DNA from: Pseudarcicella hirudinis
Lineage (GTDB): Bacteria > Bacteroidota > Bacteroidia > Cytophagales > Spirosomataceae
DNA: 64,000 nt
Reading direction: 5' to 3'
Assembly: GCF_900115665.1 (NCBI RefSeq)
Contig: NZ_FOXH01000020.1
Location: 41,519 to 105,518, forward strand
In this document: piece by piece, positions 27,118-36,153 of the stretch
Position numbering within the stretch: position 1 is the first letter of the stretch
Layout of the letters: each line of letters starts with the position of its first letter
Made by a program: the position numbers and the translations under genes
The notes under the pieces: generated by a model
The model's input: the letters and a program-made list of their open reading frames with translations, nothing else
Told to the model about the DNA's origin: nothing
The model's database searches: none

Positions 27118-27945
27118 ATGATATGCCGTAACTTGTTGGGGAAGGGAGTCTGTTGGCTCCCTTTCCTTTTATTGTTTGTATGCTTTCAGGCCAGAAGCCA
27201 GGCTAACTTGTCAGGACAAATGGGTTTGATTAACATCCCTACCGCTAACCCTTCTACTGACGGGTTTTTCAGAATAGGATATAACTATAATCCTAGAAAA
27301 TATGGATTACGAAGAACTGGAAGAAATGATGAACAGGTTTTTTTCGTGAATTTGGCTATTTCCAAACGTTTAGAAATTAATGTTAATTTCTTAAAGCTAA
27401 TCTCTAATGACAAATCAGGGATTAAAGATGGATTAGGAGATCGTCAGATAGATATTCGTTATCTGATAGCAAAGGAGTCGAAAACGTTTCCAGCGATAGC
27501 CCTTATTATGTCTTCACCTTTCACCATTGATGCTGCCTTATTGACACATGTAATTGTGGCAACTAAGCATTTTGATTTAAGTACAGACTGGAGTCTTGAA
27601 ACTTCTCTTGGTTACGGGAGTCCTTACTTTGTTTACAGAGATGTGAAAAACTTAGAAAATGTAGATATTTTTTCAGGGTTTAAATGGGAAAAGAAGAGCG
27701 ATTACGTCTACAATAATGGATATTTGGTCGGTGCTTTTGGTGGAGTAAATTTGAAATACAAGAACATTGTCGGGCTGATGGCTGAGTGGGATTCACAGAA
27801 AGCAAATGTAGGCTGCTATGTGAAACCCTGGAAAAGACTCACCTTACAGGGAGCTTTGCTCAATGGAAATCAGGTGATGTTTGGTGGTTCCTATACTGTT
27901 TCTCTTTTGAAAACTCCAAAACGAATCGAAAAACTTCATGAATAA
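27118..27945 (+). CDS. YjbH-like protein, N-terminal half
   Basis: A 275-residue secreted protein whose mature start (LSGQMGLINIPTAN) and following GFFRIGYNY match the N-terminal part of YjbH-type exopolysaccharide proteins, where the loop GxxxxP-TA is a hallmark. E. coli YjbH is about 700 residues; here only the first portion is present. Predicted to be an outer-membrane barrel. It overlaps the next gene by 8 bp; that gene looks like the missing C-terminal portion. YjbEFGH homologues are linked to EPS secretion, which fits the neighbourhood. Confidence 0.7.
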   Translation: MICRNLLGKGVCWLPFLLLFVCFQARSQANLSGQMGLINIPTANPSTDGFFRIGYNYNPRKYGLRRTGRNDEQVFFVNLAISKRLEINVNFLKLISNDKSGIKDGLGDRQIDIRYLIAKESKTFPAIALIMSSPFTIDAALLTHVIVATKHFDLSTDWSLETSLGYGSPYFVYRDVKNLENVDIFSGFKWEKKSDYVYNNGYLVGAFGGVNLKYKNIVGLMAEWDSQKANVGCYVKPWKRLTLQGALLNGNQVMFGGSYTVSLLKTPKRIEKLHE

Positions 27946-29071
27946 GAAATTACTACTTTTTATTGCGTTGTATTTTTCAGCTAATGTCCTCGTTTGGGGA
28001 CAGGTACCTCTCAGCTTTAAAAACAGATATACTGCAAAGACTTTTGAGCGTTATGAGAATGTGTATCGGGACAGTATCAAACGTTTTGTCAGTTATGAAC
28101 AGAGGTTGTACAGAAATCCTTTGATGGGAGCACTTGAGTTAAGAGCGATACTCCGGGACTCTTCGGCGTCTTATATTCCATTATTTCAAGGTGTACCGAT
28201 GGCAGCTTATAAGATTGGGAAAGACGGAATAGAGGTAAGGGAATTAAGTGCTTTTAGCCGGGAAAATATCCCGTTTTCAAGCCGGAAGTATAAATTTGAC
28301 TTTTGGATTCAGCCACAGTTTATTGCCAATTTTGGAAATTATAATCAGCCTGTTCAAAGTAAAACCAATATTTTGCTGAATACCCAGATTTACCTTAGCA
28401 GAGGATTGGTATTAAACGGAGGAGTGACTTTTCCTATTGTCAATGACCTGGATGGCCAGCAACTTAATATAAGACCTGCTCCGATATACCTGAACCAGTT
28501 TCTGGCTTTAGGGAAATCTAATTTCATGAGTATTTCATGCGGATTGTTTTATAATGATCAATATGGTATAAATGTGCAGTACCGCAAAAATGATTTTAAC
28601 AGCAATTGGTCATACGGTCTGGAAGGATCTCTTACGGGTTTTTACTTTTTCCCGGCCAATGGGATTTATTATGAAAAACTTGACCAGTTTATGATGCTGG
28701 GAGATGTGACTTATCGACTGGATCGTGCTAATTTTCTTGTAAAACTTTCCGGTGGACAGTTTATGTATCAGGATCGCGGTGCAAGGATAGATTTAATCAG
28801 ACAATTCTCTACTGTAGATATTGGTTTTTTTGTCATGAAAACGGGTAATGGGGCTACTTTGGGTTTTAACCTGGCTGTACCGCTTTTTGCTAATCCGATT
28901 CTTCAGGGTAAATCTGCCAGACTCAGAATGGTGGATGAGTTCAGATGGGAATATAATTATACCAGAGGTTATAATATTGGTGAGCGTTATCGTTTGGGAT
29001 ATCAGCTTGATGAAAAGCTAAGACAGTACAATCGTGGTTATTGGCAAAGTATGTTTGAGCGCTGGAAATAG
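27938..29071 (+). CDS. YjbH-like protein, C-terminal half (separate gene)
   Basis: A 377-residue protein with its own signal peptide (about residues 1-21, ending VWGQ). The body is beta-rich with a YjbH-C-terminal-like end containing FSTVDIGFFVMKTGNGATLGFN. The frame starts with ATG AAT AAG AAA inside the last codons of the preceding gene. The separate signal peptide shows that this is a true two-gene arrangement, not a frameshift. A TTCG-loop terminator follows and closes the operon. Confidence 0.65.
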   Translation: MNKKLLLFIALYFSANVLVWGQVPLSFKNRYTAKTFERYENVYRDSIKRFVSYEQRLYRNPLMGALELRAILRDSSASYIPLFQGVPMAAYKIGKDGIEVRELSAFSRENIPFSSRKYKFDFWIQPQFIANFGNYNQPVQSKTNILLNTQIYLSRGLVLNGGVTFPIVNDLDGQQLNIRPAPIYLNQFLALGKSNFMSISCGLFYNDQYGINVQYRKNDFNSNWSYGLEGSLTGFYFFPANGIYYEKLDQFMMLGDVTYRLDRANFLVKLSGGQFMYQDRGARIDLIRQFSTVDIGFFVMKTGNGATLGFNLAVPLFANPILQGKSARLRMVDEFRWEYNYTRGYNIGERYRLGYQLDEKLRQYNRGYWQSMFERWK

Positions 29072-29155
29072 ATTTTTTTAATACTGCAGCCAAAGGTTGA
29101 GAAACAAGACTCTTTCATATTGCCTTTGTTAGTATTGTTTCCTGTTTCTATTATC

Positions 29156-29186
29156 GAGACTTTGCTTCGGCAGGGTCTCTTTTTTT
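29156..29186 (+). terminator. Intrinsic terminator with TTCG loop
   Basis: GAGACTTTGC (29156-29165), TTCG loop, GCAGGGTCTC (29170-29179) with two G-U pairs, then seven Ts. It ends the YjbH-like operon. Confidence 0.9.
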
Positions 29187-29366
29187 GTATAAAAAGAAGA
29201 GGTATGTCTAAAAAATTAATGTGCAGCGCTATGTAAACAGATACCCTTCTGACTTTAAGTTCCGGAGATTTGTGGCTTAGTCTGAATTAGCATGACAGCA
29301 AATTTCTCTGAATAAGGATTAATTTCTATCTTAGAGGTACAAAATTTCCCTTGAGAATTCCTTCAA

Positions 29367-29570
29367 ATGACAAATCTTAAAAAAGCTGTAATTACAATAC
29401 TCATGATCATTGTCTGGTGGCAAACTGCCTTTTTTACGATGATTACAAGCAGTTGGCGGGGAAAGTTAGTTGCTATTATTGTTGGCTTGGGTATTAATAT
29501 TACGCTGGCCGTTTATTATAGTTGCCTAGAGAAGAAACCCGGAAGTTTTAAAAACTGGTTAAAAATGTAG
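29367..29570 (+). CDS. Small two-TM membrane protein
   Basis: A 67-residue ORF with two hydrophobic segments (about residues 7-26 and 32-51), a basic N-terminus and a basic tail (KNWLKM). No family recognised. It stands alone between a terminator and the Crp-like gene. The strong membrane pattern makes it more likely real than chance, but there is no independent support. Confidence 0.45.
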   Translation: MTNLKKAVITILMIIVWWQTAFFTMITSSWRGKLVAIIVGLGINITLAVYYSCLEKKPGSFKNWLKM

Positions 29571-29692
29571 CAGATAGGTTTTCCTTTTTATATTTTCATA
29601 AACAAGTATTCCAATCTATTTAGCCCCTTTAACTCTGATAATTTCTGTTCATTTTGTACGGATAAGACTGGGTGGAATAATATAACGAGGGT

Positions 29693-29700
29693 TATCTTTG
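29693..29700 (+). promoter_or_regulatory. Candidate -7 element for the Crp/Fnr gene
   Basis: TATCTTTG, a full match to TAnnTTTG, lies 61 bp before the start codon. A proper TTG at the -33 position is missing (CTG is present at 29668-29670, 22 bp upstream), which would fit an activator-dependent or weak promoter. Confidence 0.45.
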
Positions 29701-29761
29701 ATAAATTTTGAGGAGAATATTGATAATCCGGTTAATCAGATCCTTAAATTAAGCCATTCAA

Positions 29762-30337
29762 ATGCAGGAGAAATTATTGGATTTTATCGCTTCAAAGGTT
29801 GAAATGACCACAAATGAAATAATGCTTTGTAAGGAGTATTTCGAACCTGTGTCATATCCTAAGAACGTGATTATTGAAGAAGCCGGAAAAATACCTCAAT
29901 ATCTTTATTATATCGTTTCAGGTTATTTGAGACTGTTTCATTATAATGAATCGGGTGAGGAAGTGACGACGCATATCAATTGCCCTCCGGGATTTTTTAC
30001 GTCGTATGCTTGTTTCAATAACCGGAAAAAATCTGATGAAAATGTAGAATGTGTCACTGCCTGCGAATTACTGAGGATAACGAAAGAGAACCTGGATCTG
30101 TTTACAGCAGAAAGTTCTGTGATGAAAGATTTTAGTATTTCTGTTTTTCAGCAATCTATAGAATACAATGAAAACCGTTCAAAAGAACTGGCTACACTTA
30201 CTGCCGGACAGCGCTATAAAAGATTAATAGAAGAACATCCTGATATTCTGCAAAATGTGCCTATCCAGTATATCGCCTCTTTTTTAGGAATGAAACCTGA
30301 AAGTCTCAGCCGGATCCGAAGAAAAATAATTAGCTAA
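29762..30337 (+). CDS. Crp/Fnr-family transcription regulator
   Basis: A 191-residue protein with an N-terminal cyclic-nucleotide-binding-like beta roll (about residues 20-110, LYYIVSGYLRLFHYNESGEE) and a C-terminal helix-turn-helix (about 165-190, IQYIASFLGMKPESLSRIRR). It is short, as usual for Bacteroidota members, which often lack residues to bind cAMP. The start ATG is at 29762. It lies 64 bp upstream of an SDR enzyme gene and may control it. Confidence 0.9.
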   Translation: MQEKLLDFIASKVEMTTNEIMLCKEYFEPVSYPKNVIIEEAGKIPQYLYYIVSGYLRLFHYNESGEEVTTHINCPPGFFTSYACFNNRKKSDENVECVTACELLRITKENLDLFTAESSVMKDFSISVFQQSIEYNENRSKELATLTAGQRYKRLIEEHPDILQNVPIQYIASFLGMKPESLSRIRRKIIS

Positions 30338-30401
30338 CAATTGTCAACCATTAACGGGAAGCCATTGCTGAATTTTGTGTCATTATTAAAAACAGAAAGT
30401 T

Positions 30402-31418
30402 ATGACAAAGCAAAATTTAGCCTTAGTTTCAGGCGCCAACGGACATTTAGGGAATAACCTGGTCAGACTGCTTATCAGCAAAGGAATACCGGTTAGAGCC
30501 ACTGTAAGAAATATTAAGCATAAGATTCCTTTTACAGGCCTGGATTGCGAAGTAATGGAAGCAGACATTACCGATAAAGCCTCTTTTGTAAAGGCTTTAC
30601 AAGGTGTGGAAACATTTTATGCAGTAGGAGCGGCTTTTAAACTCTGGGCAAAGGATCCGCAAAAGGAAATTTATGAGGTGAATATCAACGGGACCAGAAA
30701 CATTATTGAGGCCGCCGCAGAAGCAGGAGTGAAGAGGATAGTTTATGTAAGCTCGATTGCCGCCCTGGATTATTCAAAACTTCCGGCTAGGGAAGATTAT
30801 GGATATAACCCGGATCGCAGAGATATGTATTATAACTCGAAAAATGATGGAGAAAAACTGGCTTTTGAACTGGCAAAAAAACATAATATTGAATTAGTAG
30901 CAGTCTTGCCCGCTGCTATGATTGGGAGTGAGGCCTTTGCACCGCTGAGTGTGTCATATGGTATTTTAAAGCTGATACTGAATAAAGAAATTCCTGTTGA
31001 CACCAATATAACACTTAATTGGATTGATGTAAAAGATGTAGCAGAAGGTTGTTATCTGGCAGCTGTAAAAGGACGAAACGGAGAACGTTACATTTTGGCG
31101 AATGAGCAATGTATTTCTATTACAGAAACGACTAAAATAGCACAAAAAATGTATCCGGAACGTGGCATAGAGATTCCGAAGGCTGTTCCTGAATTTATGC
31201 TGCTTGTTCTGGCTGGAATAATGGAACTGGGAAGTAAACTCAGTGGAAAAGCCCCTCTTTTAACGAGAAAGGACATTGCTATGTTTTCAGGATTGCAACA
31301 GAATTTTGATATTTCGAAAGCAAGAAATGCATTAGGATTTAACCCGAAAAAGCCTGAACAGGCCGTAAAAGAGGCACTCGAATATTTAGTAAATCATGAA
31401 TATTTACTGAAAAAATAA
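30402..31418 (+). CDS. NAD(P)-dependent SDR (dihydroflavonol-reductase/3-beta-HSD type)
   Basis: A 338-residue extended short-chain dehydrogenase. The nucleotide-binding motif is SGANGHLGNNLV (about residues 9-20), with catalytic VSSIA and YYNSK (Tyr-x-x-x-Lys; about residues 147-151). It reduces a carbonyl or epimerises a sugar-like substrate with NAD(P)H in the cytoplasm; the 'NAD-epimerase' branch with a C-terminal helical part. Substrate unknown. A long bidirectional terminator follows. Confidence 0.87.
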   Translation: MTKQNLALVSGANGHLGNNLVRLLISKGIPVRATVRNIKHKIPFTGLDCEVMEADITDKASFVKALQGVETFYAVGAAFKLWAKDPQKEIYEVNINGTRNIIEAAAEAGVKRIVYVSSIAALDYSKLPAREDYGYNPDRRDMYYNSKNDGEKLAFELAKKHNIELVAVLPAAMIGSEAFAPLSVSYGILKLILNKEIPVDTNITLNWIDVKDVAEGCYLAAVKGRNGERYILANEQCISITETTKIAQKMYPERGIEIPKAVPEFMLLVLAGIMELGSKLSGKAPLLTRKDIAMFSGLQQNFDISKARNALGFNPKKPEQAVKEALEYLVNHEYLLKK

Positions 31419-31428
31419 AGATTATTTA

Positions 31429-31488
31429 CTTTAAAAGAGAAAAGCAGCCCTTTGCACAACAGTCAGCTTTTCTCTTTTAAAGGTTTTT
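31429..31488. terminator. Bidirectional terminator between convergent genes
   Basis: A perfect 17-bp inverted repeat, CTTTAAAAGAGAAAAGC (31429-31445) and its complement at 31466-31482, with a 20-nt loop, followed by a T-rich stretch. It serves the SDR gene on the plus strand and the CpsB-like gene on the minus strand. Confidence 0.85.
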
Positions 31489-32220
31489 ATTCAGGGATTG
31501 CACATTTGATATTTTATGGAACAAATCGTTGCTATGTAATACCGCTTCAAGTAGCTTCAGATCAGCCGGACGATGTACATCCGTTCCGAAAAAATCAATA
31601 TATCCTTTGTCGAGCAGCTCTAATGCTGTTTTCCTGGCTCTTGGGCCATAATGATTGGAAAGAGACATAAGATTGAGTTGCAGATAACAGCCCATACTTC
31701 TGATTTTCTCAAAAACAGCCATTTGCCCGGCCCAGTAATTGTACCTTTCAGGATGAGCTAAAATGGGTTTATAACCTTTGGTCAGAAGGGAAAATAACAC
31801 AGCATCCATATTAACCGGAGCTGCTACAAACGATACCTCTACCAATATATGTTTATCACCAAAAGTCAGCAGATTGTCTTTCTCAAGCAGATCGACAAAC
31901 AAATCGTCGATTTTATATTCAGCGGCTGCTTCAATTTCAATACTGATTCCCCGGTTATTGAGTTCATTTTGCAGATTAGCCAATCCTTCTTTGATAATTT
32001 CAGGAGTATTAGGATAAACATCCGCCATGATATGTGGGGTTGTAATAATCTTTTTATAACCCAATGCTATGAAACGTTCAATACATTGTATAGAAGACTC
32101 CATATCTACACAGCCATCGTCGATGCCCGGAATCAGATGAGAATGTATATCTGTACCAATAAAAGAGAAGTCATTAGACAAATCTGAATTACCGGTAATT
32201 TTTTTTAAAAAAGAGAACAT
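31477..32220 (-). CDS. CpsB/YwqE-type tyrosine-protein phosphatase (PHP domain)
   Basis: A 247-residue PHP-fold metallophosphatase. Metal-site motifs: DIHSHLIPGIDDG (residues 24-36), TTPHIM and FGTDVHRP near the C-terminus. Relatives (CpsB, YwqE, Wzb-independent type) dephosphorylate the tyrosine cluster of BY-kinases, so the likely substrate is the Tyr-Gly tail of the Wzc-like kinase. Unlike most loci, the gene is about 23 kb away and on the other strand, suggesting independent control. Confidence 0.87.
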   Translation of the reverse strand: MFSFLKKITGNSDLSNDFSFIGTDIHSHLIPGIDDGCVDMESSIQCIERFIALGYKKIITTPHIMADVYPNTPEIIKEGLANLQNELNNRGISIEIEAAAEYKIDDLFVDLLEKDNLLTFGDKHILVEVSFVAAPVNMDAVLFSLLTKGYKPILAHPERYNYWAGQMAVFEKIRSMGCYLQLNLMSLSNHYGPRARKTALELLDKGYIDFFGTDVHRPADLKLLEAVLHSNDLFHKISNVQSLNKNL

Positions 32221-32897
32221 TGTCTATATATTAGAAAAAAGCCGCAGATTTACTTCAAAATCATGAAAGATAAAAACTGCATGTATGTTGGGAAGTGGAT
32301 AAATAATACTGAGCGGTAAAACACCTTCAGCTTATCTCAATGAGCTAATAATCAAAATTAGTCAACTATCGCAGAAAAAGCCAAAAGTCCGTATAATATT
32401 TATGGGAAGAATATCACACTTGCAGGATTCCTTACCAGAAGACAAGTTGAAAAAAGAACCGGGAATAAAAATATGAAGCAGAAAAAGTCCTGTCTTATAT
32501 CTTTAAAATCATACCTGTGGAGGAGCAATAAAAAAATAATCACAGAAAAGGACAGAAAATTATTTTGCTATTTTGTTAAAATAAAGTATTATTACTATGT
32601 TTTGTACAATTAATAAATCCCTCCAAAACCACTCGTCAACAGAAAACCGCCGTTCACCTACAGATTCAGGCAGCTTGTCTCAATCGCCTGAAAAAACCAA
32701 CACTAAGTGCAACTTTTGTTAAGTTATTTTGTCAATAAATCAGGCAGAGGAGCTTTTGGAATGATATTTGACCTAATCAGCCAGTTGACCTTTTGCAAAG
32801 CCGTTTATCCTTTTTCGCTTTTTTATTCAGGGTCTCCTTCCGAATTTTGATTTTCTTAAAAAGTGTAGTTTGCCGAAGAACTTAAAAAAATACAATA
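32221..32897. other. Long intergenic region, divergent promoters expected
   Basis: 677 bp between the minus-strand phosphatase gene and the plus-strand TonB-dependent receptor gene. No ORF of credible length and no exact promoter match were seen; the sequence is AT-rich with short purine runs. Confidence 0.5.
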
Positions 32898-35468
32898 ATG
32901 AAAAAAATACTTTTACTGTTAACCTTTTGTTTCATCACCACCGGAGTATGGGCTCAATTTCCCGGAATGCCTGGCGGTGGAGCAAAAAAAGAAGCTGTAA
33001 TTCCCGGAACTGTTCAGGCTACTCCGAGAGGTTCTGCTAAAATCGTTGGCTATGTAATTGATTCTACCGATAACAAGGCTGTTGAATTCGCAAGTGTCGC
33101 ATTAATCAGCAAAGCAAATAATAAACCGGTGGACGGATCTGTCTGTGATGTGGTTGGAAAATTTATCCTTAACAAGGTTTCTGTCGGAGATTATAAACTG
33201 GTTATTTCTTTCCTGGGATATCAGACTAAAAATGTAGATGTTAAAATCGTAAATAAAAACGATGAACTTGATCTTGGAGTTATTAAACTGGGTCTGAGTA
33301 CCAAGACTTTACAGGAAGTGACAGTTACCGGACAGCGTGTTCTGATTGAAGATAAGGTTGACCGTTTGGTGTACAATGCAGAGCATGATGCTACCAACAA
33401 GGGTGGAGATGCAACAGATGTTTTGAAAAAAGTACCAATGCTTTCGGTAGATTTGGATGGTAATGTTTCATTGCGTGGTTCTCAGAGTGTAAAAGTTTTG
33501 ATTAACAACAAACCATCTACCATTGTTGCCAGCAGTATCGCCGATGCCCTGAAACAAATTCCGGCAGATATGATTAAGTCGGTGGAGGTTATTACATCCC
33601 CGTCAGCCAAATATGATGCTGAAGGTTCGGCAGGTATTATTAATATCATTACCAAGAAAAATACTTTACAGGGTCTGACTCTGAACCTCGATTCGAGTGT
33701 CGGGATTCGTGGAAGTAACCTTTCATTGAACGGAAATTACAGAAAAGGCAGAATGGGCTTTTCTTTGGGTGGTTTCGGGAGAGCTAACTATAATGTAAAT
33801 GGTAGTTTTGCCAATAGCCAGACTACTTTGGATCCGAATGGAATAACCCCTTCGATTCTGAACACACAAAGTGCTGAAACCCGTAATAACGGATTGTTTG
33901 GCCAATACCAGTTAGGTTGGGATTTTGATATTAACAAATATAATTCACTTACTGCTTCTGTAAGATATGGTGTAAGAAATCAGAACAGTTACCAGGATAA
34001 ATTGTTGAACCAGAGATTCCAGTCAGGAAGCCTGATTAACAGTAACACCCGTAATGTGGATGTAGCGGATTTGTCCGGAACAATTGACCTTAACCTTGAT
34101 TATACCCATACTTTTAAGAAACCGCAACAGGAATTCAGTATGCTGACGCAGTTCAGCCGTAACAATCGTACCAATGATTTTACCAATAATATTCTGAATC
34201 CTGATGAGTCTATCAATAACCGTCTGAAGAATAATAACGAAAGCTATAACCAGGAGATTACAATTCAGGCAGATTATCAGACTCCGATTACTAAAGCACA
34301 GCTGGTGGAGTTTGGAGCCAAAGGTATTTTCAGAACAGTATCAAGTGATTATAAGTATTTTGCTTCTCAGGGTACCGGCGATTATGTACCGGTTCAGAAT
34401 AATTCATTGACAAACGTTTTTGATTATAATCAGAACATTACCGCAGGATATTTATCATATACTCTGACGACCAAGAAGAAATATACTTTTAAATTGGGTA
34501 GCCGTTATGAGTACACGACAATTGATGCAAATTTCAAAACGGATAAACCTCTTGATATTCCGTCTTACGGGGTATTGGTACCAAGTATCAATATTTCAAA
34601 AAGCCTGAAAGGTGGTAGTACCCTGAAACTGGCTTATAACCGTCGTATCCAGCGTCCTTCTATTCAGTTCCTGAATCCAAACATCAATGCTTCTAACCCA
34701 TTGAATATTTCGAAAGGTAATCCTGAACTGAGCCCTGAATACACGAATAACTATGAGATGACTTTGAATACCTTCTTTAAAAATACTTTCCTTACTGCGG
34801 CAGTATTTGTGAGAAATACAACGGGATCGATTCAGAGTGTGAGAAGTGTAAGAGGTGATACCATCCAGACTACTTATAACAACATTGGTAGTGAGGATGC
34901 TTATGGTTTTAACTTATTTGGAAATATTAACCTTTCCAACAAATTTACACTTGGATTAGGTGGGGATGTGTACCATACACAGTTGAAAAACAATGTATCT
35001 GATCCGATTTATAATGCTTCCAATTCTGGTTGGGTAGCTAACTATCGTGCTTTTGCCAGTTATAATCTTGGTAAAAACTGGGGATTACAGGCCTTTACAT
35101 TCTATCGTTCGACGCAGATTCAGTTACAAGGTAAACAAGGTGGTTTCGGGATTTACAGTTTGAGTTTGAAGAAAGATTTCAAAGACAAAAAGGGAAGCAT
35201 CGGTTTTGGTGCTGAAAACTTCTTCACCCCTGAATTTAAAATCAATAACGAAATCAATTCCAAGGTCATTGCACAGCAAAGTACTACGATTTTACGCAAC
35301 ATGAACTTTAAAGTCAACTTTAGCTACCGCATCGGTAAAATGACATTTGATGCTCCGAAACGTAAGAAATCTGTCAACAATGACGACCTGAAAGATGGCG
35401 AAGGCGGAGGTGGTCAGCAGCAAGGCGGCGGACAACAACCAGCGGCAGGCGGTGGTCGTCCGAGATAG
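32898..35468 (+). CDS. TonB-dependent receptor, outer-membrane beta-barrel family
   Basis: An 856-residue outer-membrane receptor. Signal peptide (about residues 1-19, ending VWAQ), a carboxypeptidase-regulatory-like domain (about 50-135, IVGYVIDSTDNKAVEFASV), a plug domain (VLKKVPMLSVDLDGNVSLRG, about 175-195, and ITSPSAKYDAEGSAGIINI), then a long OMP_b-brl_3-type barrel. The tail after the last strand is a Gly/Gln/Pro low-complexity stretch (GGGGQQQGGG...RPR). No SusD gene follows, so it is not a classic polysaccharide-utilisation pair; substrate unknown. Confidence 0.88.
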   Translation: MKKILLLLTFCFITTGVWAQFPGMPGGGAKKEAVIPGTVQATPRGSAKIVGYVIDSTDNKAVEFASVALISKANNKPVDGSVCDVVGKFILNKVSVGDYKLVISFLGYQTKNVDVKIVNKNDELDLGVIKLGLSTKTLQEVTVTGQRVLIEDKVDRLVYNAEHDATNKGGDATDVLKKVPMLSVDLDGNVSLRGSQSVKVLINNKPSTIVASSIADALKQIPADMIKSVEVITSPSAKYDAEGSAGIINIITKKNTLQGLTLNLDSSVGIRGSNLSLNGNYRKGRMGFSLGGFGRANYNVNGSFANSQTTLDPNGITPSILNTQSAETRNNGLFGQYQLGWDFDINKYNSLTASVRYGVRNQNSYQDKLLNQRFQSGSLINSNTRNVDVADLSGTIDLNLDYTHTFKKPQQEFSMLTQFSRNNRTNDFTNNILNPDESINNRLKNNNESYNQEITIQADYQTPITKAQLVEFGAKGIFRTVSSDYKYFASQGTGDYVPVQNNSLTNVFDYNQNITAGYLSYTLTTKKKYTFKLGSRYEYTTIDANFKTDKPLDIPSYGVLVPSINISKSLKGGSTLKLAYNRRIQRPSIQFLNPNINASNPLNISKGNPELSPEYTNNYEMTLNTFFKNTFLTAAVFVRNTTGSIQSVRSVRGDTIQTTYNNIGSEDAYGFNLFGNINLSNKFTLGLGGDVYHTQLKNNVSDPIYNASNSGWVANYRAFASYNLGKNWGLQAFTFYRSTQIQLQGKQGGFGIYSLSLKKDFKDKKGSIGFGAENFFTPEFKINNEINSKVIAQQSTTILRNMNFKVNFSYRIGKMTFDAPKRKKSVNNDDLKDGEGGGGQQQGGGQQPAAGGGRPR

Positions 35469-35490
35469 ATTATAGAAATTCAGCAATATC

Positions 35491-35528
35491 AGCCTCTGTT
35501 TATGGAAACATAAGCGGAGGCTTTTTTT
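35491..35528 (+). terminator. Intrinsic terminator
   Basis: AGCCTCTGTTTATG (35491-35504), GAAA loop, CATAAGCGGAGGCT (35509-35522) with G-U and mismatch positions, then seven Ts. It ends the TonB-dependent receptor gene. Confidence 0.9.
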
Positions 35529-35775
35529 GCCTGTAGATTTTAGATGTTTGAAACAATACCAATAGGAAAGACTTTTGCTGAAAGAATCCTTTTGTTTTAT
35601 TATCAGATGGAATACTGAGGAGGAAAAGAATTGCTTGAATTAAGAAAAAATATACATAAGTTTGAGGTAAATATAAATGGCTTGGGTTTGATAACCAGGA
35701 GATTATATTATATGAAATGCTGAGGATTATTTGTAATGTCCGGATTGATTTGCAAATTGTATATCAGATTTTTAC
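35529..35775. other. Gap with nothing recognised
   Basis: About 250 bp after the terminator with no ORF or consensus promoter found. Confidence 0.45.
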
Positions 35776-35796
35776 ATGTATCATAAATCAGAAAAT

Positions 35797-36153
35797 ATGC
35801 TGACAGATATTAATCCAAAATTGCCTATGCGTAATAAGGCAGCCACAAGAGACTTTTACTTAAATAAATTAGATTTTCAGGAATTTGGAAGTGCTGATTT
35901 CGAGGGCTATCTGATGGTGCAAAAGGATAATATACAGATTCACTTTTTTGAGTTTGCAGCACTTGACCCTAAAGAAAATTACGGGCAGGTATATATCCGT
36001 ACAGATGAGATTGAAAAACTGTATCAGTTGGCTTTGGACAAGGAATTAGATATTCCAAAGGCGGGACACTTACAATTCAAACCATGGCAGCAAAAAGAAT
36101 TTTCATTACTTGACCCGGACAGTAATCTGCTGACTTTCGGACAAGGTGTTTAA
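35797..36153 (+). CDS. VOC-family protein (bleomycin-resistance/glyoxalase-like)
   Basis: I start at ATG 35797 (MLTDINPKLPMRN), the usual beginning of these proteins; an upstream in-frame ATG at 35776 adds seven residues. The 118-residue protein has the paired beta-alpha-beta-beta-beta modules of the VOC fold: PMRNKAATRDFYLNKLDF at the start, IQIHFFEFAALDPK in the middle and FSLLDPDSNLLTFG at the end. Relatives bind and neutralise bleomycin-type drugs or act as glyoxalases. Drug binding is not shown; family is secure. Confidence 0.82.
   Translation: MLTDINPKLPMRNKAATRDFYLNKLDFQEFGSADFEGYLMVQKDNIQIHFFEFAALDPKENYGQVYIRTDEIEKLYQLALDKELDIPKAGHLQFKPWQQKEFSLLDPDSNLLTFGQGV

Noticed and set aside
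29401-29570. Toxin-antitoxin partner role for the 67-residue membrane protein
   Set aside because: No partner gene, antisense RNA or promoter structure of a type I system is visible.
31849-32187. 112-codon plus-strand frame opposite the PHP phosphatase gene
   Set aside because: Antisense shadow; the PHP motifs on the minus strand are clear.
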